DNA from: Pseudomonas silvicola
GTDB lineage: Bacteria > Pseudomonadota > Gammaproteobacteria > Pseudomonadales > Pseudomonadaceae
Reading direction: 5' to 3'
Assembly: GCF_026651855.1 (NCBI RefSeq)
Contig: NZ_CP093280.1
Location: 3,698,001-3,762,000, forward strand
DNA length: 64,000 bases
This document shows, in pieces, positions 17,939-26,399 of the stretch (position 1 is its first letter; each line of letters begins with the position of its first letter). Below the pieces are notes generated by a model. That model saw nothing but the letters and a program-made list of their open reading frames with translations, was not told the DNA's origin and made no database searches. The position numbers were made by a program, and so were the translations under genes.

Positions 17939-19174
17939 TTAAACGGGCTCGCTATTCTTCCAGTTGGCCATCAAGGTGTTCGATGGCAGCGTCTCGTCAA
18001 GCAGCTTCTGTGCGGTAATCACCCCAGCGACCGGGAGGCCCTCGGGGTTGAGCAGACCAACCTGTACCAGGAGGCTCGCCTGGTCCCAATAGATATGCTC
18101 ATGATAGAGCTTGTCACCACGGAACCTCACTACGCCTAGCATCGGAATTTCGACGTATTTCCCGGTAGGTGCGACGTTCGGCAATAGCCAGTCGATCTCT
18201 GTGGTATGTGTGAAGCACATGATGAACTCATCGACAATCTGCAGCGCACCGACTGTCCGGGATAGCGGAATGAGCTTCATGTCCGGTGGATTGCTGTGGA
18301 CGAAGTGATGCTGGTAGAAGCGGCTCAGTTGCTTGTAGCCCACACCACCCGTCATGGTCGGAATATGGTTCACATAAGGTTCGGCGACCATGGTTGCCAT
18401 GGTAGCTGGAACGTCACGCGTCTCGAACTCATGGCGCACGTGCTCGTCCCAGAGATCGGACAGATTGAAGTGTGGGCCTATCTCGCGTTTCAGCGCGGCG
18501 ATGGTACGCTCATGGGCCATGAGCGCCGCCGGCTTGTCGAAGTGCTCGCTGCCAACGCGTGCGAACGCATGATCGACGTTGGGGTAGACGTAAAGCTCGG
18601 CGTGTTTATTTCCTTTGAGGGCTGCAGAAATCTTGCTTCGCGCGGCGGCATCGCAATAGCCATCGTTTTCGGCGAAATGCAGCACCAGGCGCCCCGATAT
18701 TTCATCGATTTCGTCCAGATAATGGTCGATACCCATGCCGTAGAACCCGACAGAGCAAGCAGCTTTGGTGCGTGTGGCCGTCAGGTAGGCGAGTTTCCCG
18801 CCCATGCAGAACCCGACATATCCCAGTCGATCGCCTTCTACCTGGTCGAGATTTTCCAGCGTGACGAAGCTGGCGGCAATATCGTTGACAGCCATGTCCA
18901 CATCCATACGTTGGAACAGATCAATGGCTTTGCTGAAGTCTTCCTGTGTATAGCCAAGGTCGACGTTACGCTCCAACCTCCAGAACAGATCGGGTACAAG
19001 TACTACATAGCCTTCCTCGGCATACAGGTCCGCTACCGCACGCATGTTGGCATTGACACCAAAAATCTCTTGCCCGAGCACTAAACCGGGCCCTTTTCCG
19101 CTAGCGGGCACTGCCAGGTAACCGCGGAAGGTGTTGTGGTCATCCAACGTACGGATATCAATGAACTCGCCCAT
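17939..19174 (-). CDS. Dienelactone hydrolase fused to SnoaL-like domain
   Basis: A 411-residue fusion. Residues 1-250 are a dienelactone-hydrolase-type alpha/beta hydrolase with nucleophile Cys in GYVGFCMGGK, Asp in HFAENDGYCD and His in PNVDHAFAR. The remaining 160 residues look like a SnoaL/NTF2-type fold (YKQLSRFYQHHFV, FTHTTEIDWLLPN, GVVRFRGDKLYHEHIYWDQ). The hydrolase would open a lactone or activated ester. The second domain may bind or isomerise the product. It sits between the SDR and aldehyde dehydrogenase genes. The fusion is longer than the approximately 235-residue DLH norm. The substrate is unknown. Confidence 0.85.
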   Translation of the reverse strand: MGEFIDIRTLDDHNTFRGYLAVPASGKGPGLVLGQEIFGVNANMRAVADLYAEEGYVVLVPDLFWRLERNVDLGYTQEDFSKAIDLFQRMDVDMAVNDIAASFVTLENLDQVEGDRLGYVGFCMGGKLAYLTATRTKAACSVGFYGMGIDHYLDEIDEISGRLVLHFAENDGYCDAAARSKISAALKGNKHAELYVYPNVDHAFARVGSEHFDKPAALMAHERTIAALKREIGPHFNLSDLWDEHVRHEFETRDVPATMATMVAEPYVNHIPTMTGGVGYKQLSRFYQHHFVHSNPPDMKLIPLSRTVGALQIVDEFIMCFTHTTEIDWLLPNVAPTGKYVEIPMLGVVRFRGDKLYHEHIYWDQASLLVQVGLLNPEGLPVAGVITAQKLLDETLPSNTLMANWKNSEPV

Positions 19175-19197
19175 CTGGAATGCTCCTTTACAATAAA

Positions 19198-19986
19198 TTA
19201 TTCACAATGACGCTGAAACCAGACCCGCGGCGATAAGCCTTGATCGGGCCCTAAAATCGAAAAGCCGCCATCGACCGGTACATCGACACCGGTCATCCAT
19301 GAAGCAGCCGCGCTGCATAGGAAGGCCACCACATTGGCAATCTCCTCACCCCGGCCTACCCGGCCCAAAGGGTGAAACGGTGCTCCGACTTTGTCTGCAA
19401 GATCGATGTCGTTATCGGTCAATGAGGCGACACTCGGCGACCAGGTCCAGGCGGGGGAAACGCTGAGGACCCGGGTGCCTTGTGATGCAAGGCTAACGGC
19501 GAAATTCTTTGTCAACTGCAGCATCGCCGCCTTGGAGGCTGGATAGAGTGCTCTACCGGCCGCGCCAAATTTGCCACCGGTGCTGGTGATATTGATGATG
19601 GTGCTTCCTGCACGCAGTAGCGGCGCGATTTTCTGCACGAAAATCGCCGAGGAAACGACGTTAACGTTCAGGCTTTTATGCCACGCCTCACGGGAAGAGC
19701 CGATGCCATTGTCGTCGTATAGGCAGGCGTTATTGACGAGAATGTCGATCTTGCCGAAATGATTGATCGTGTTATCAATGCATTTGTCGATGTCTTCGTC
19801 GTTCTCGACATCGCACTCTGTGTAAGACGCACACGGACCCAGCGAAGCGCTGAGTTGGCGGCCGGCCACAGCATTCCTGCCGACCAGCATGACTTCGGCA
19901 CCCTGCGCCAGTAGTATTTTGGCGATATCCAGGCCAAGCCCTTGGGTACTTCCGGTAACAATCGCAACTTTGCCCTCGAGGCTCAT
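19198..19986 (-). CDS. Short-chain dehydrogenase/reductase
   Basis: A 262-residue classical SDR. It has an NAD(P)-binding glycine motif TGSTQGLG near the N-terminus, ILVNNACLY in place of the usual NNAG, Ser in INITSTGGK and the catalytic pair YPASK. The C-terminal VDGGFSIL is normal. I chose the start MSLEGKVAIVTG at 19986 because it overlaps the stop of the upstream gene (ATGA) and begins the Rossmann fold. The longer frame is not needed. In this operon it could dehydrogenate a cis-diol or hydroxy intermediate made by the second Rieske oxygenase. Confidence 0.9.
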   Translation of the reverse strand: MSLEGKVAIVTGSTQGLGLDIAKILLAQGAEVMLVGRNAVAGRQLSASLGPCASYTECDVENDEDIDKCIDNTINHFGKIDILVNNACLYDDNGIGSSREAWHKSLNVNVVSSAIFVQKIAPLLRAGSTIINITSTGGKFGAAGRALYPASKAAMLQLTKNFAVSLASQGTRVLSVSPAWTWSPSVASLTDNDIDLADKVGAPFHPLGRVGRGEEIANVVAFLCSAAASWMTGVDVPVDGGFSILGPDQGLSPRVWFQRHCE

Positions 19987-20579
19987 TTCGGTGACTCCAT
20001 CAGTTGGCTGACGCCGGAAATTTTTGCGATGAGACTCATGCTGCTCAGCGAAGCTTGGTGTGACAAAGGGTCGGCAGAGGAGCATGCGTCAGCCGGTACG
20101 ACGACGCGGTAGCCACAGTCCACTGCATGGCGAACTGTGCTTTCAACCACTGAATGGGTAGCCACACCTGCAATGATCAAGGTGCGAGCGCCCAGCATCG
20201 TCAGCAGCGCTTCGACGTGGGTGCCGTAAAACGCATTGATACGCTTATGCGTGACTATGTATTCCTTCCCGTTCTCATGGGGGCTCAAGGCATCGAGGAA
20301 CTCTGCACCCCAAGAGCCCTCTATGACGGCACCCAGCTTTTTCACGTTCTCCAATATCGGCGCATTGGCGATCAGATCGGAGTAATCGCCACGGTAGGCG
20401 ACACGAGCATGAATGATTGGCCAGTCGTTTTTACGCGCACACCGTAGCAGGGCGCCTGCGGCTGAGATGAGAGCTGCACGGTGCTCTCCGTCCGTGTCCA
20501 GACCTACCTTGATACGACCGTCCGTGTGCAGGACATCGTTCTGGTAATGGAGTGCAATAACGACTGGCCGCTCCATCAC
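19983..20579 (-). CDS. Isochorismatase-fold hydrolase lacking the nucleophilic Cys
   Basis: A 198-residue isochorismatase-like protein. The family Asp (Asp15, HYQNDVL) and Lys (Lys112, THKRINAFYGT) are in place. The expected nucleophile position in GVAT-x-x-C-V-E-S-T is Val144 here (GVATHSVVEST). Members without Cys, such as isochorismatase itself, cleave vinyl ethers by acid chemistry, whereas amidases need the Cys. This suggests non-amidase chemistry or a non-catalytic role. The gene overlaps both neighbours by 4 bp (ATGA), so it is translated within the operon. It lies between the beta subunit and SDR genes. Confidence 0.85.
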   Translation of the reverse strand: MMERPVVIALHYQNDVLHTDGRIKVGLDTDGEHRAALISAAGALLRCARKNDWPIIHARVAYRGDYSDLIANAPILENVKKLGAVIEGSWGAEFLDALSPHENGKEYIVTHKRINAFYGTHVEALLTMLGARTLIIAGVATHSVVESTVRHAVDCGYRVVVPADACSSADPLSHQASLSSMSLIAKISGVSQLMESPK

Positions 20580-21109
20580 ACGAATACCTCCAAGTTGGCG
20601 AAAACATCATTGCAGTTGACCAAGTCAACCCGTTTCAGCTTGATGTTCCATCCTTCAACTTTATTGCCGATCAGTTTATAGGTATATCGACCCGCTAGCT
20701 GACGTTGGTCCAGGCGCCATTCAGTTGCCTGGAAGCTGGCACTGACAACCAGATAGTTATCTTCGTCTAGACCCTCGATACAAATATTGCCGACCAGGTG
20801 GGCTGTCTGCGTTTGCGGCTGCTGTGACCAGTTGCGGGCATTTTCAACCCGGCGGATACGGGTTTCACGCAGCATTCGGTTTTCCCAGAAAAGGGAAATA
20901 TGATCAAACGGATTGGCCTGATTATGTTTCTGCGGCACCCAGTACATGCCGTCTTCGGTAAAGAGCTTGTCCCATTCCCAGAATTTCCAGGTATCGAGCA
21001 TGCGTGCTTCTCGATAAATGAACTGTTCGATTGAGCGCATGGTCGATTCATCGACAGTGGCAGGAGTCAAAGAAGTGGTATTAACGTTAAAGTTACGGTC
21101 AAGCAACAT
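20576..21109 (-). CDS. Aromatic-ring-hydroxylating dioxygenase beta subunit (second system)
   Basis: A 177-residue small subunit of the ring-hydroxylating dioxygenase beta family (NTF2-like fold). Features are EQFIYREARMLDTWKFWEWDKLF at the N-terminus, an ISLFWENRMLRETRIRR segment and the terminal GRYTYKLIG plus IKLKRVDLVNCNDVF. It has no cofactor and stabilises the alpha subunit. It overlaps the alpha gene by 11 bp. It is clearly distinct from the AntB-like subunit at 24.5 kb, showing that two separate oxygenases are encoded in one operon. Confidence 0.9.
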   Translation of the reverse strand: MLLDRNFNVNTTSLTPATVDESTMRSIEQFIYREARMLDTWKFWEWDKLFTEDGMYWVPQKHNQANPFDHISLFWENRMLRETRIRRVENARNWSQQPQTQTAHLVGNICIEGLDEDNYLVVSASFQATEWRLDQRQLAGRYTYKLIGNKVEGWNIKLKRVDLVNCNDVFANLEVFV

Positions 21110-22430
21110 TGTTGCTCTCCTTGGCGATGATGGTTCCGGTCATGAATTTCTTCCAGGCAGCGAACTGATTGCGCATCGGCAGTTCGCTAGTGCCGTTAGT
21201 TGAAACGGCGCCATCCTCAAGGATTTTGTCGGTGCCCACGTAGCGGTGCATGCTGATCCAGCTACCCCCACGGGTCATGTTGCCTTCCTGGCAACGCGCA
21301 TAAACCTCAACGTCGTCTGGCATGACGTTGGAGGAGGGTGAGTTAATGACGTTGGCGTAGGTCAATGCACGATCAAATACGACGTCAGGTGCGCCCTTGC
21401 AGCGAAATGTCTGAATCTCCACCATGGTTTTATCGACTGCAAGCGGACGAATGACGCGAAACTGCATGAAGACGGTGTGGGGCGAGCCACTACCGTAGAT
21501 CACGGTATTGTGACGGTTCATGCCCATGATCTCCCGGGCGCGGTCCGCACCATACGCTTGGCTCAGGCATTCGAAATGTGCTCTGGCGACTTCATCGCGC
21601 TCTGCAGCGCCAGGATCGAAAATCGCTTCCATGTAGCCGTGGCCATTGTGGTAAGCCCTCAGTTCCAGTTTCTCCCAGAAGTCATAGGGCTCGCCGTTGC
21701 CGTCCATGATTAACAGCTCGAAAGGCATTTCGCCGATGGACTCTGCTTCCTGGCGCGCGGCATCCACCGAGGATTCATGCGTGACGCGAGCGTGCATGGT
21801 GTCGTGCAAGTTTTCGTAGAAAACTTTCCAGTTGGAGCGCTGCTGCACGCGAAATATGCCGCCTGCTACTTCCAGTTCGCCAACAGGCGAGCGATCGCAC
21901 ATGTTGTCGATAGAGCTGACCACTCCACCCAGGAATGTCTTCAGGTCCTCGCCGTAGTTAGCTTGGCTGGCGAATACGAAGCCGCGGTAGCTGTCCACGC
22001 GGGCAACGCTGACCATGGAGAAGTCAGGGTGCTTAGGGTCGTAACAAGTGCCCTCGAAGCCGCTTTTCAGAGGCGCGGAAAGGTGCGAGCCATCCAGTTT
22101 GAACGTCCAGGCATGATAAGGGCAGCGGAAGAACTTGCCGACGTTACCGTCTCCGTCAGCGACCAACTTTGCGCCTTTGTGAGGGCAGCGGTTGTAGTGG
22201 ACATTCACCTTTCCGTCGGGTGCTCGTACCATGACGACATCTTGATCACCGATGCGAGTGGTATGGTAGTCCCCAGGGTTTTTCACCTGGCTTTCGTGCC
22301 CCACGTAAATCCAGGCGTGACCGTAAATACGCTCCATCTCGAGCTGAAAGAGAACAGGGTCGGTGTATACGCTTTTGTGAACGCTGTCGTCACGAACCAG
22401 GTCCGCGATTTGCTCATTCGTAGGAATCAT
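21099..22430 (-). CDS. Rieske non-heme iron oxygenase alpha subunit (second system)
   Basis: A 443-residue catalytic subunit. The Rieske motif is NRCPHKGAK...FRCPYHAW. The mononuclear iron site is ENLHDTMHARVTH (Asp-x2-His-x4-His). The start MIPTNEQ at 22430 has GGAG nearby. An ATG at 22442 is possible. It is shorter than AntA and its sequence differs, so it probably acts on another substrate, upstream or parallel to anthranilate. The paired reductase is VanB-like, at 22449-23393. Related enzymes include those in auxin-degradation loci, but the substrate here cannot be assigned from sequence. Confidence 0.92.
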   Translation of the reverse strand: MIPTNEQIADLVRDDSVHKSVYTDPVLFQLEMERIYGHAWIYVGHESQVKNPGDYHTTRIGDQDVVMVRAPDGKVNVHYNRCPHKGAKLVADGDGNVGKFFRCPYHAWTFKLDGSHLSAPLKSGFEGTCYDPKHPDFSMVSVARVDSYRGFVFASQANYGEDLKTFLGGVVSSIDNMCDRSPVGELEVAGGIFRVQQRSNWKVFYENLHDTMHARVTHESSVDAARQEAESIGEMPFELLIMDGNGEPYDFWEKLELRAYHNGHGYMEAIFDPGAAERDEVARAHFECLSQAYGADRAREIMGMNRHNTVIYGSGSPHTVFMQFRVIRPLAVDKTMVEIQTFRCKGAPDVVFDRALTYANVINSPSSNVMPDDVEVYARCQEGNMTRGGSWISMHRYVGTDKILEDGAVSTNGTSELPMRNQFAAWKKFMTGTIIAKESNNVA

Positions 22431-22448
22431 TGCTTTCTCCATCACTGC

Positions 22449-23393
22449 TTAGAGGTCCAGTACCAACTTGGCGGTCTTGGCACGAGAAACACAGGTACAG
22501 AACGCTCCATTGGCGCGTTCGCGATCGGAGAGGCAGATGTCTCGGTGATCCGCCTCCCCATCAATGATCTGGGCAACGCAAACACCACAGTCCCCGCGGC
22601 GGCAGTCGAACATCGGGTCCAAGCCGGCTTCGACCATCACGTCCAACAAGCTCTGCCCCGGGTTGACTACCAGGCTCACACCGCTGGTGCGTAGTTCCAC
22701 CTCAAAGGGCAGGTCGCCGTCTTCTTCGAGCGTGCCGGCGAACAGTTCGTAATGCACCTGATCTTCTCGCCAGCCCTGCTCACGGGCCGTCTGGATGACC
22801 GAGGTGATCATTTCGGTAGGGCCACAGATGTACAGGTGGGTGTTGGCGGCTGGGTTGGCGAGTACCGTTGTTGCTGCAAAGCGTTTCGCTGCATCGCCGC
22901 CACTGATCCAGCAGCGGCTGTTCTCCATGCATTGAACTTCAGCGAGATAGGCCATGTTTGACCCGTCGCGGCCTGCATAATGAAGCGTGAATGCCTGCTG
23001 AGAGCTGATCAGCGCGCGTGCCATGCTCAGCATCGGAGTAATACCGATACCGCCCGCTATCAGCAGGTAGTGGTCTGCCCCGGCCACCAGAGGGAAATGG
23101 TTTTTAGGTGTTTCTACGTTGACGTACTGGCCCTCGACTAAGCTGTGAACCCACTTCGAGCCCCCCGTGCTTTGTTTGTCCAACTGAACAGCAATCTCGT
23201 AGTGGTCACTGTCGGACAGATTGACGATTGAGTACGCACGTTTTTGCTGACGCTCCCCCGGTAGATGAATCTCAATATGCGCGCCCGGAGTAAAGCAGGG
23301 CAGCGGTTTGTTGTCGGGTGCCGTCAATACGACACGGCGAATACGCGGGGTCAGATTTTCTATTTTTTCAACTTTCAATGACAAACTGGACAT
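22449..23393 (-). CDS. PDR/VanB-type oxidoreductase for the second Rieske system
   Basis: A 314-residue reductase with an FMN/flavin barrel (KRAYSIVNLSD), an NAD domain (YLLIAGGIGITPMLSMA, ICGPTEMITSV) and a C-terminal 2Fe-2S domain (DCRRGDCGVCVAQ, distal Cys in GAFCTCVSRA). The domain order is the reverse of AntC, whose ferredoxin domain is N-terminal. The two reductases are therefore not interchangeable duplicates. It ends 18 bp before the alpha subunit start and presumably feeds that oxygenase. Confidence 0.92.
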   Translation of the reverse strand: MSSLSLKVEKIENLTPRIRRVVLTAPDNKPLPCFTPGAHIEIHLPGERQQKRAYSIVNLSDSDHYEIAVQLDKQSTGGSKWVHSLVEGQYVNVETPKNHFPLVAGADHYLLIAGGIGITPMLSMARALISSQQAFTLHYAGRDGSNMAYLAEVQCMENSRCWISGGDAAKRFAATTVLANPAANTHLYICGPTEMITSVIQTAREQGWREDQVHYELFAGTLEEDGDLPFEVELRTSGVSLVVNPGQSLLDVMVEAGLDPMFDCRRGDCGVCVAQIIDGEADHRDICLSDRERANGAFCTCVSRAKTAKLVLDL

Positions 23394-23461
23394 AACGAGA
23401 CCCTGTACGCATAAGGCGACCGGTCGGTGAATAAGACCGGCGACCTGTAGTGACCATTTTT

Positions 23462-24481
23462 CTAGCTGTTACTTTCAGTGAATTTTTCAAAAAATATGCG
23501 TGCCGACGTGAGTGCGTTATGCGTGTGCCAGTGTTTGATGGATTCCACCATGGGGGGAGGGCCGCACATATAGATGTCAAAGGGTGTATCGGCTGTTTCA
23601 TATTGACTTAGATGTGCCGGAATGAAACCTGTCAGCCCTTGCCACTGTTTGCCAGCATCGCTCAATACCGGTGTGAACTCAAACGCGCTGATCTTTGCCT
23701 TGTAAGCCTCGATACGCTCAAGCTCGCACAGATCCCGTTCTGTTCGAACGCCGTAGAACAGATGAATGGGGTAACCAGACCCGCCTTTTTCTGCCAGTTG
23801 GTCAAGCATACCGAGGAACGCAGACAATCCGGTGCCGCCAGCGACCATGACGACCGGACGATCAATGTGCCGTAGATAAAAAGCACCCAGCGGGGCTTCC
23901 ATCTTGATGGTGTCACCGACCTTGCAGCGCTCCCGCACATAGTCGGTCATGACGCCGCTCGGTAGAAGGCGGACGAGGAATTCAAGGCTTCTGTTTCCGG
24001 GCGCACATGCAAATGAATACGAACGACTGTGGTCGGTACCCGGCACTTTCAGGCGCGCATATTGTCCCGGGAGAAAGTTCAAGTCGGGTTGATCGGCGGC
24101 AATGGTGACCCTGATTATTGCGGTGCTGTCGGACACTTGGGTCACTTCTGCCACGGTAGAGGTAACTTCAGTAGTCCCCTCGTTCGAGCACAAGGTTGAG
24201 TCAAAGTCGAAATAAAATGCAGCGTCCGATAATACCCGCGTCTGGCAGGACAATACCTTGCGCTCAGCCAGATCCTGTTCAGACAATGCCTCTTCATCGA
24301 CGTAGTCCTGGGTATAACTTCCCGATTCGCAGCGGCCCTGACAGGTCGCGCAAACCCCTTCTCGGCAATCGAGGGGAATCTTGATTCCGCACTTGAGCGC
24401 CGCGTCCAACAGAATGCCATTGGGCGGCACCGCGCAAAACAGTGTTTTTCCGTCAGCGAAGTTCAACGCAACCTTGTACAT
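23462..24481 (-). CDS. antC: Anthranilate 1,2-dioxygenase reductase AntC
   Basis: A 339-residue BenC/AntC-type reductase. It has an N-terminal plant-type ferredoxin (DCREGVCATCQGRCESG, distal Cys in KVLSCQTRV), then an FAD domain (ARLKVPGTDHSRSYSF) and an NADH domain (PVVMVAGGTGLSAFLGML, YMCGPPPMVESI). It transfers NADH electrons to the AntAB oxygenase. It begins 19 bp after antB. BenC is a close relative, and the assignment to anthranilate follows from the AntA partner. A 68-bp gap with an imperfect CCGGTC hairpin separates it from the second system. Confidence 0.9.
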   Translation of the reverse strand: MYKVALNFADGKTLFCAVPPNGILLDAALKCGIKIPLDCREGVCATCQGRCESGSYTQDYVDEEALSEQDLAERKVLSCQTRVLSDAAFYFDFDSTLCSNEGTTEVTSTVAEVTQVSDSTAIIRVTIAADQPDLNFLPGQYARLKVPGTDHSRSYSFACAPGNRSLEFLVRLLPSGVMTDYVRERCKVGDTIKMEAPLGAFYLRHIDRPVVMVAGGTGLSAFLGMLDQLAEKGGSGYPIHLFYGVRTERDLCELERIEAYKAKISAFEFTPVLSDAGKQWQGLTGFIPAHLSQYETADTPFDIYMCGPPPMVESIKHWHTHNALTSARIFFEKFTESNS

Positions 24482-24500
24482 GGCTTGACCTTTCTACGAC

Positions 24501-24992
24501 TTAAATATGGTAAAAATCCAACACGGAATTGATCGTGTCGTTTAACAGCAAGCTGTGTTTCTTGGCGATCAGCCAGCTCTCGCCATTTGGGCGCAATGTA
24601 TAGGTTGCCCGGCCGAAGAAATGCTCTGCGGTCGCTTGGCGGTAGTACAGCGTCTGCCAATTAACCCGCACTTCCAGGTATCCATCCTCCAAGGGATGGA
24701 TACGGACATTACTAATCTGGTGAAGCGTGCGTGGCATTGGTGTCGCCGAGGCGGCCTTGCCAGTACGAATACGGAAGACTCGATCCTCAAGACCGCCCCG
24801 GTTGGGGTAATAGATGAGTGACATGCCTTTCTTCGGATCAGTGGTATACACATGCTCAGCGTCCCATTGAGGCAAATGGAAAACACTGTCTTCGCTGAAC
24901 AAGGCAAGGTAGGCGTCCCAGTCTTGGGCATCGCAGAGCTCAGCTTTTTTGTATAGAAACTGTTCGACCTGGTACTGAATTTCGGCGTTCAT
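24501..24992 (-). CDS. antB: Anthranilate 1,2-dioxygenase small subunit AntB
   Basis: A 163-residue beta subunit, exactly the usual AntB length. Motifs include QFLYKKAELCDAQDWDAYLALF, FHLPQWDAEHVYTTDPKKGM and VNWQTLYYRQATAEHFFG. It is the structural partner of AntA and has no cofactor. It lies 3 bp downstream of the antA stop, with the antC start 19 bp further on. The order antA-antB-antC is the conserved Pseudomonas arrangement. Confidence 0.9.
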   Translation of the reverse strand: MNAEIQYQVEQFLYKKAELCDAQDWDAYLALFSEDSVFHLPQWDAEHVYTTDPKKGMSLIYYPNRGGLEDRVFRIRTGKAASATPMPRTLHQISNVRIHPLEDGYLEVRVNWQTLYYRQATAEHFFGRATYTLRPNGESWLIAKKHSLLLNDTINSVLDFYHI

Positions 24993-24995
24993 TTC

Positions 24996-26399
24996 TCACA
25001 CCTCTTTAAGTTTCAATGACTGGGCGTCGGCCGTTTGACGAGCGAGCCCTGTGAGCAGAAACTTCTGCCAGTTGCCATGCTGGTTGACATACAGGCCTTC
25101 GTGGGTGAATTCCGCCCCGATCATGGCCGGTGAGATACCGATGGTTTCGGTATTGCGGGTAGGGCCGGTGGTCCATTTATCGCGACCGCGGGAAATATCA
25201 CTCCACCGCTCAAGGCGTGCCTGAAACCCACGTTGGGCTTCGCGAAACTCGACCAAGTCGTCGGGTGTGCCCATACCGGAAACGTTGAAAAAGTCTTCGA
25301 ATTGACGGATGCGGTTCTCGCGATCAGCGTCGGACTCGCCCTTCACGCCCAGGCAGAAGCTATTGATTTCGGTTTTATTCCATGCGATCGGGCGAATGAT
25401 CCGTAGCTGCGAGCTGATCTGATCCAGAAAAAACATGCTGGGATAGACGTTCAGGTTACGCAGCCGATGCATCATCCATTCCGCTTTGTCCTGGCCATAT
25501 TCTTCAACCAATCGCGGCATGATCGTGGCGTACCCCGGCCGCACTTCCGGATTTGGCATGTCGCTGAACAGCACACTGTGACCGTTATCGAAGGCGAACC
25601 AGCCGTCATCCGTTTCAGTGTCACCTGCGCCCAACTTGCTGTAGTCCAGCGTATCGCCTGAGGCCTGGCCTTTGGCGGCATTTACCTGCTGGCGATGCTG
25701 CACAGTGGAAACATAATTGTAATGGACAGTACTGACGTGGTAACCATCAAGACCATTTTCGTTTTGCAACTTCCAGTTACCATCGTACGTGTAGGCTGAT
25801 TTCCCTGGCAGCACTTCCAGTTCACCCGTCGGTGACTGTGCGACCATCATGTCGAAAAAGACTTTGGCATCGCCAAGGTAGTCTTCAAGGGTATCAGTAC
25901 CTTGAACATCAAGGCTGACGAAGACAAAGCCTTTGTAGCTTTCAATTCGTGCTTTCTTTAGCCCGCGCGTTGCCTTGTCGAAGTCGTCTCCATATTCTGC
26001 CGGGGCCTTGACCTTGACCAGGCGACCGTCGCTCTTGTAACACCAGGCGTGGAAGGGACAAGTAAAAGTAGACTGGTTACCTTTGCCGACGCGAGTCAGG
26101 GTAGTGCCGCGATGTTGGCACGCGTTGATCAGCGCATTCAGATGGCCTTCGCCGTCGCGAGTGATAATCAACGGTTGGCGACCGGCGCGGATGGTCACGA
26201 AATCGTGCTTGTTCAAGATTTCACTTTCGTGACAGGCGTAAATCCAGTTTTTTTCGAAGATCAACTCCATCTCTAGATCGAACAGTTCAGGGTCGGTAAA
26301 CATGTCCCTGGCGATACGATAGATGCCTTCTTCACTTCGAAAGTCCAGGCAGCTTTCGATGTACTCTTGCCATTGGCTTAAATCACGCATACGGCTCAT
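24996..26399 (-). CDS. antA: Anthranilate 1,2-dioxygenase large subunit AntA
   Basis: A 467-residue Rieske alpha subunit. The Rieske cluster is ACQHRGTTL...FTCPFHAW (Cys94-His96, Cys114-His117) and the iron site GLDGYHVSTVH (Asp218, His221, His226). Long stretches such as the GELEV-GKSAYTYDGNWKLQ region and VEFREAQRGFQ agree with AntA rather than BenA as I recall them. It converts anthranilate to catechol with release of CO2 and ammonia. The start MSRMRDLSQ at 26399 is preceded by GAGGA. It is the first gene of the large minus-strand operon. No catechol (cat) genes are in the window. Confidence 0.88.
   Translation of the reverse strand: MSRMRDLSQWQEYIESCLDFRSEEGIYRIARDMFTDPELFDLEMELIFEKNWIYACHESEILNKHDFVTIRAGRQPLIITRDGEGHLNALINACQHRGTTLTRVGKGNQSTFTCPFHAWCYKSDGRLVKVKAPAEYGDDFDKATRGLKKARIESYKGFVFVSLDVQGTDTLEDYLGDAKVFFDMMVAQSPTGELEVLPGKSAYTYDGNWKLQNENGLDGYHVSTVHYNYVSTVQHRQQVNAAKGQASGDTLDYSKLGAGDTETDDGWFAFDNGHSVLFSDMPNPEVRPGYATIMPRLVEEYGQDKAEWMMHRLRNLNVYPSMFFLDQISSQLRIIRPIAWNKTEINSFCLGVKGESDADRENRIRQFEDFFNVSGMGTPDDLVEFREAQRGFQARLERWSDISRGRDKWTTGPTRNTETIGISPAMIGAEFTHEGLYVNQHGNWQKFLLTGLARQTADAQSLKLKEV

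Noticed and set aside
23394-23461. Terminator between antC and the second reductase
   Set aside because: The CCGGTC/GACCGG hairpin is short and lacks a U-tract. It may be a processing hairpin, but I cannot support a terminator.
24996-26399. Benzoate dioxygenase (BenA) instead of AntA
   Set aside because: The families are close, but the Rieske-to-iron-site spacing and several segments fit AntA better, and there is no benD or catechol gene. Some uncertainty is kept in the confidence.
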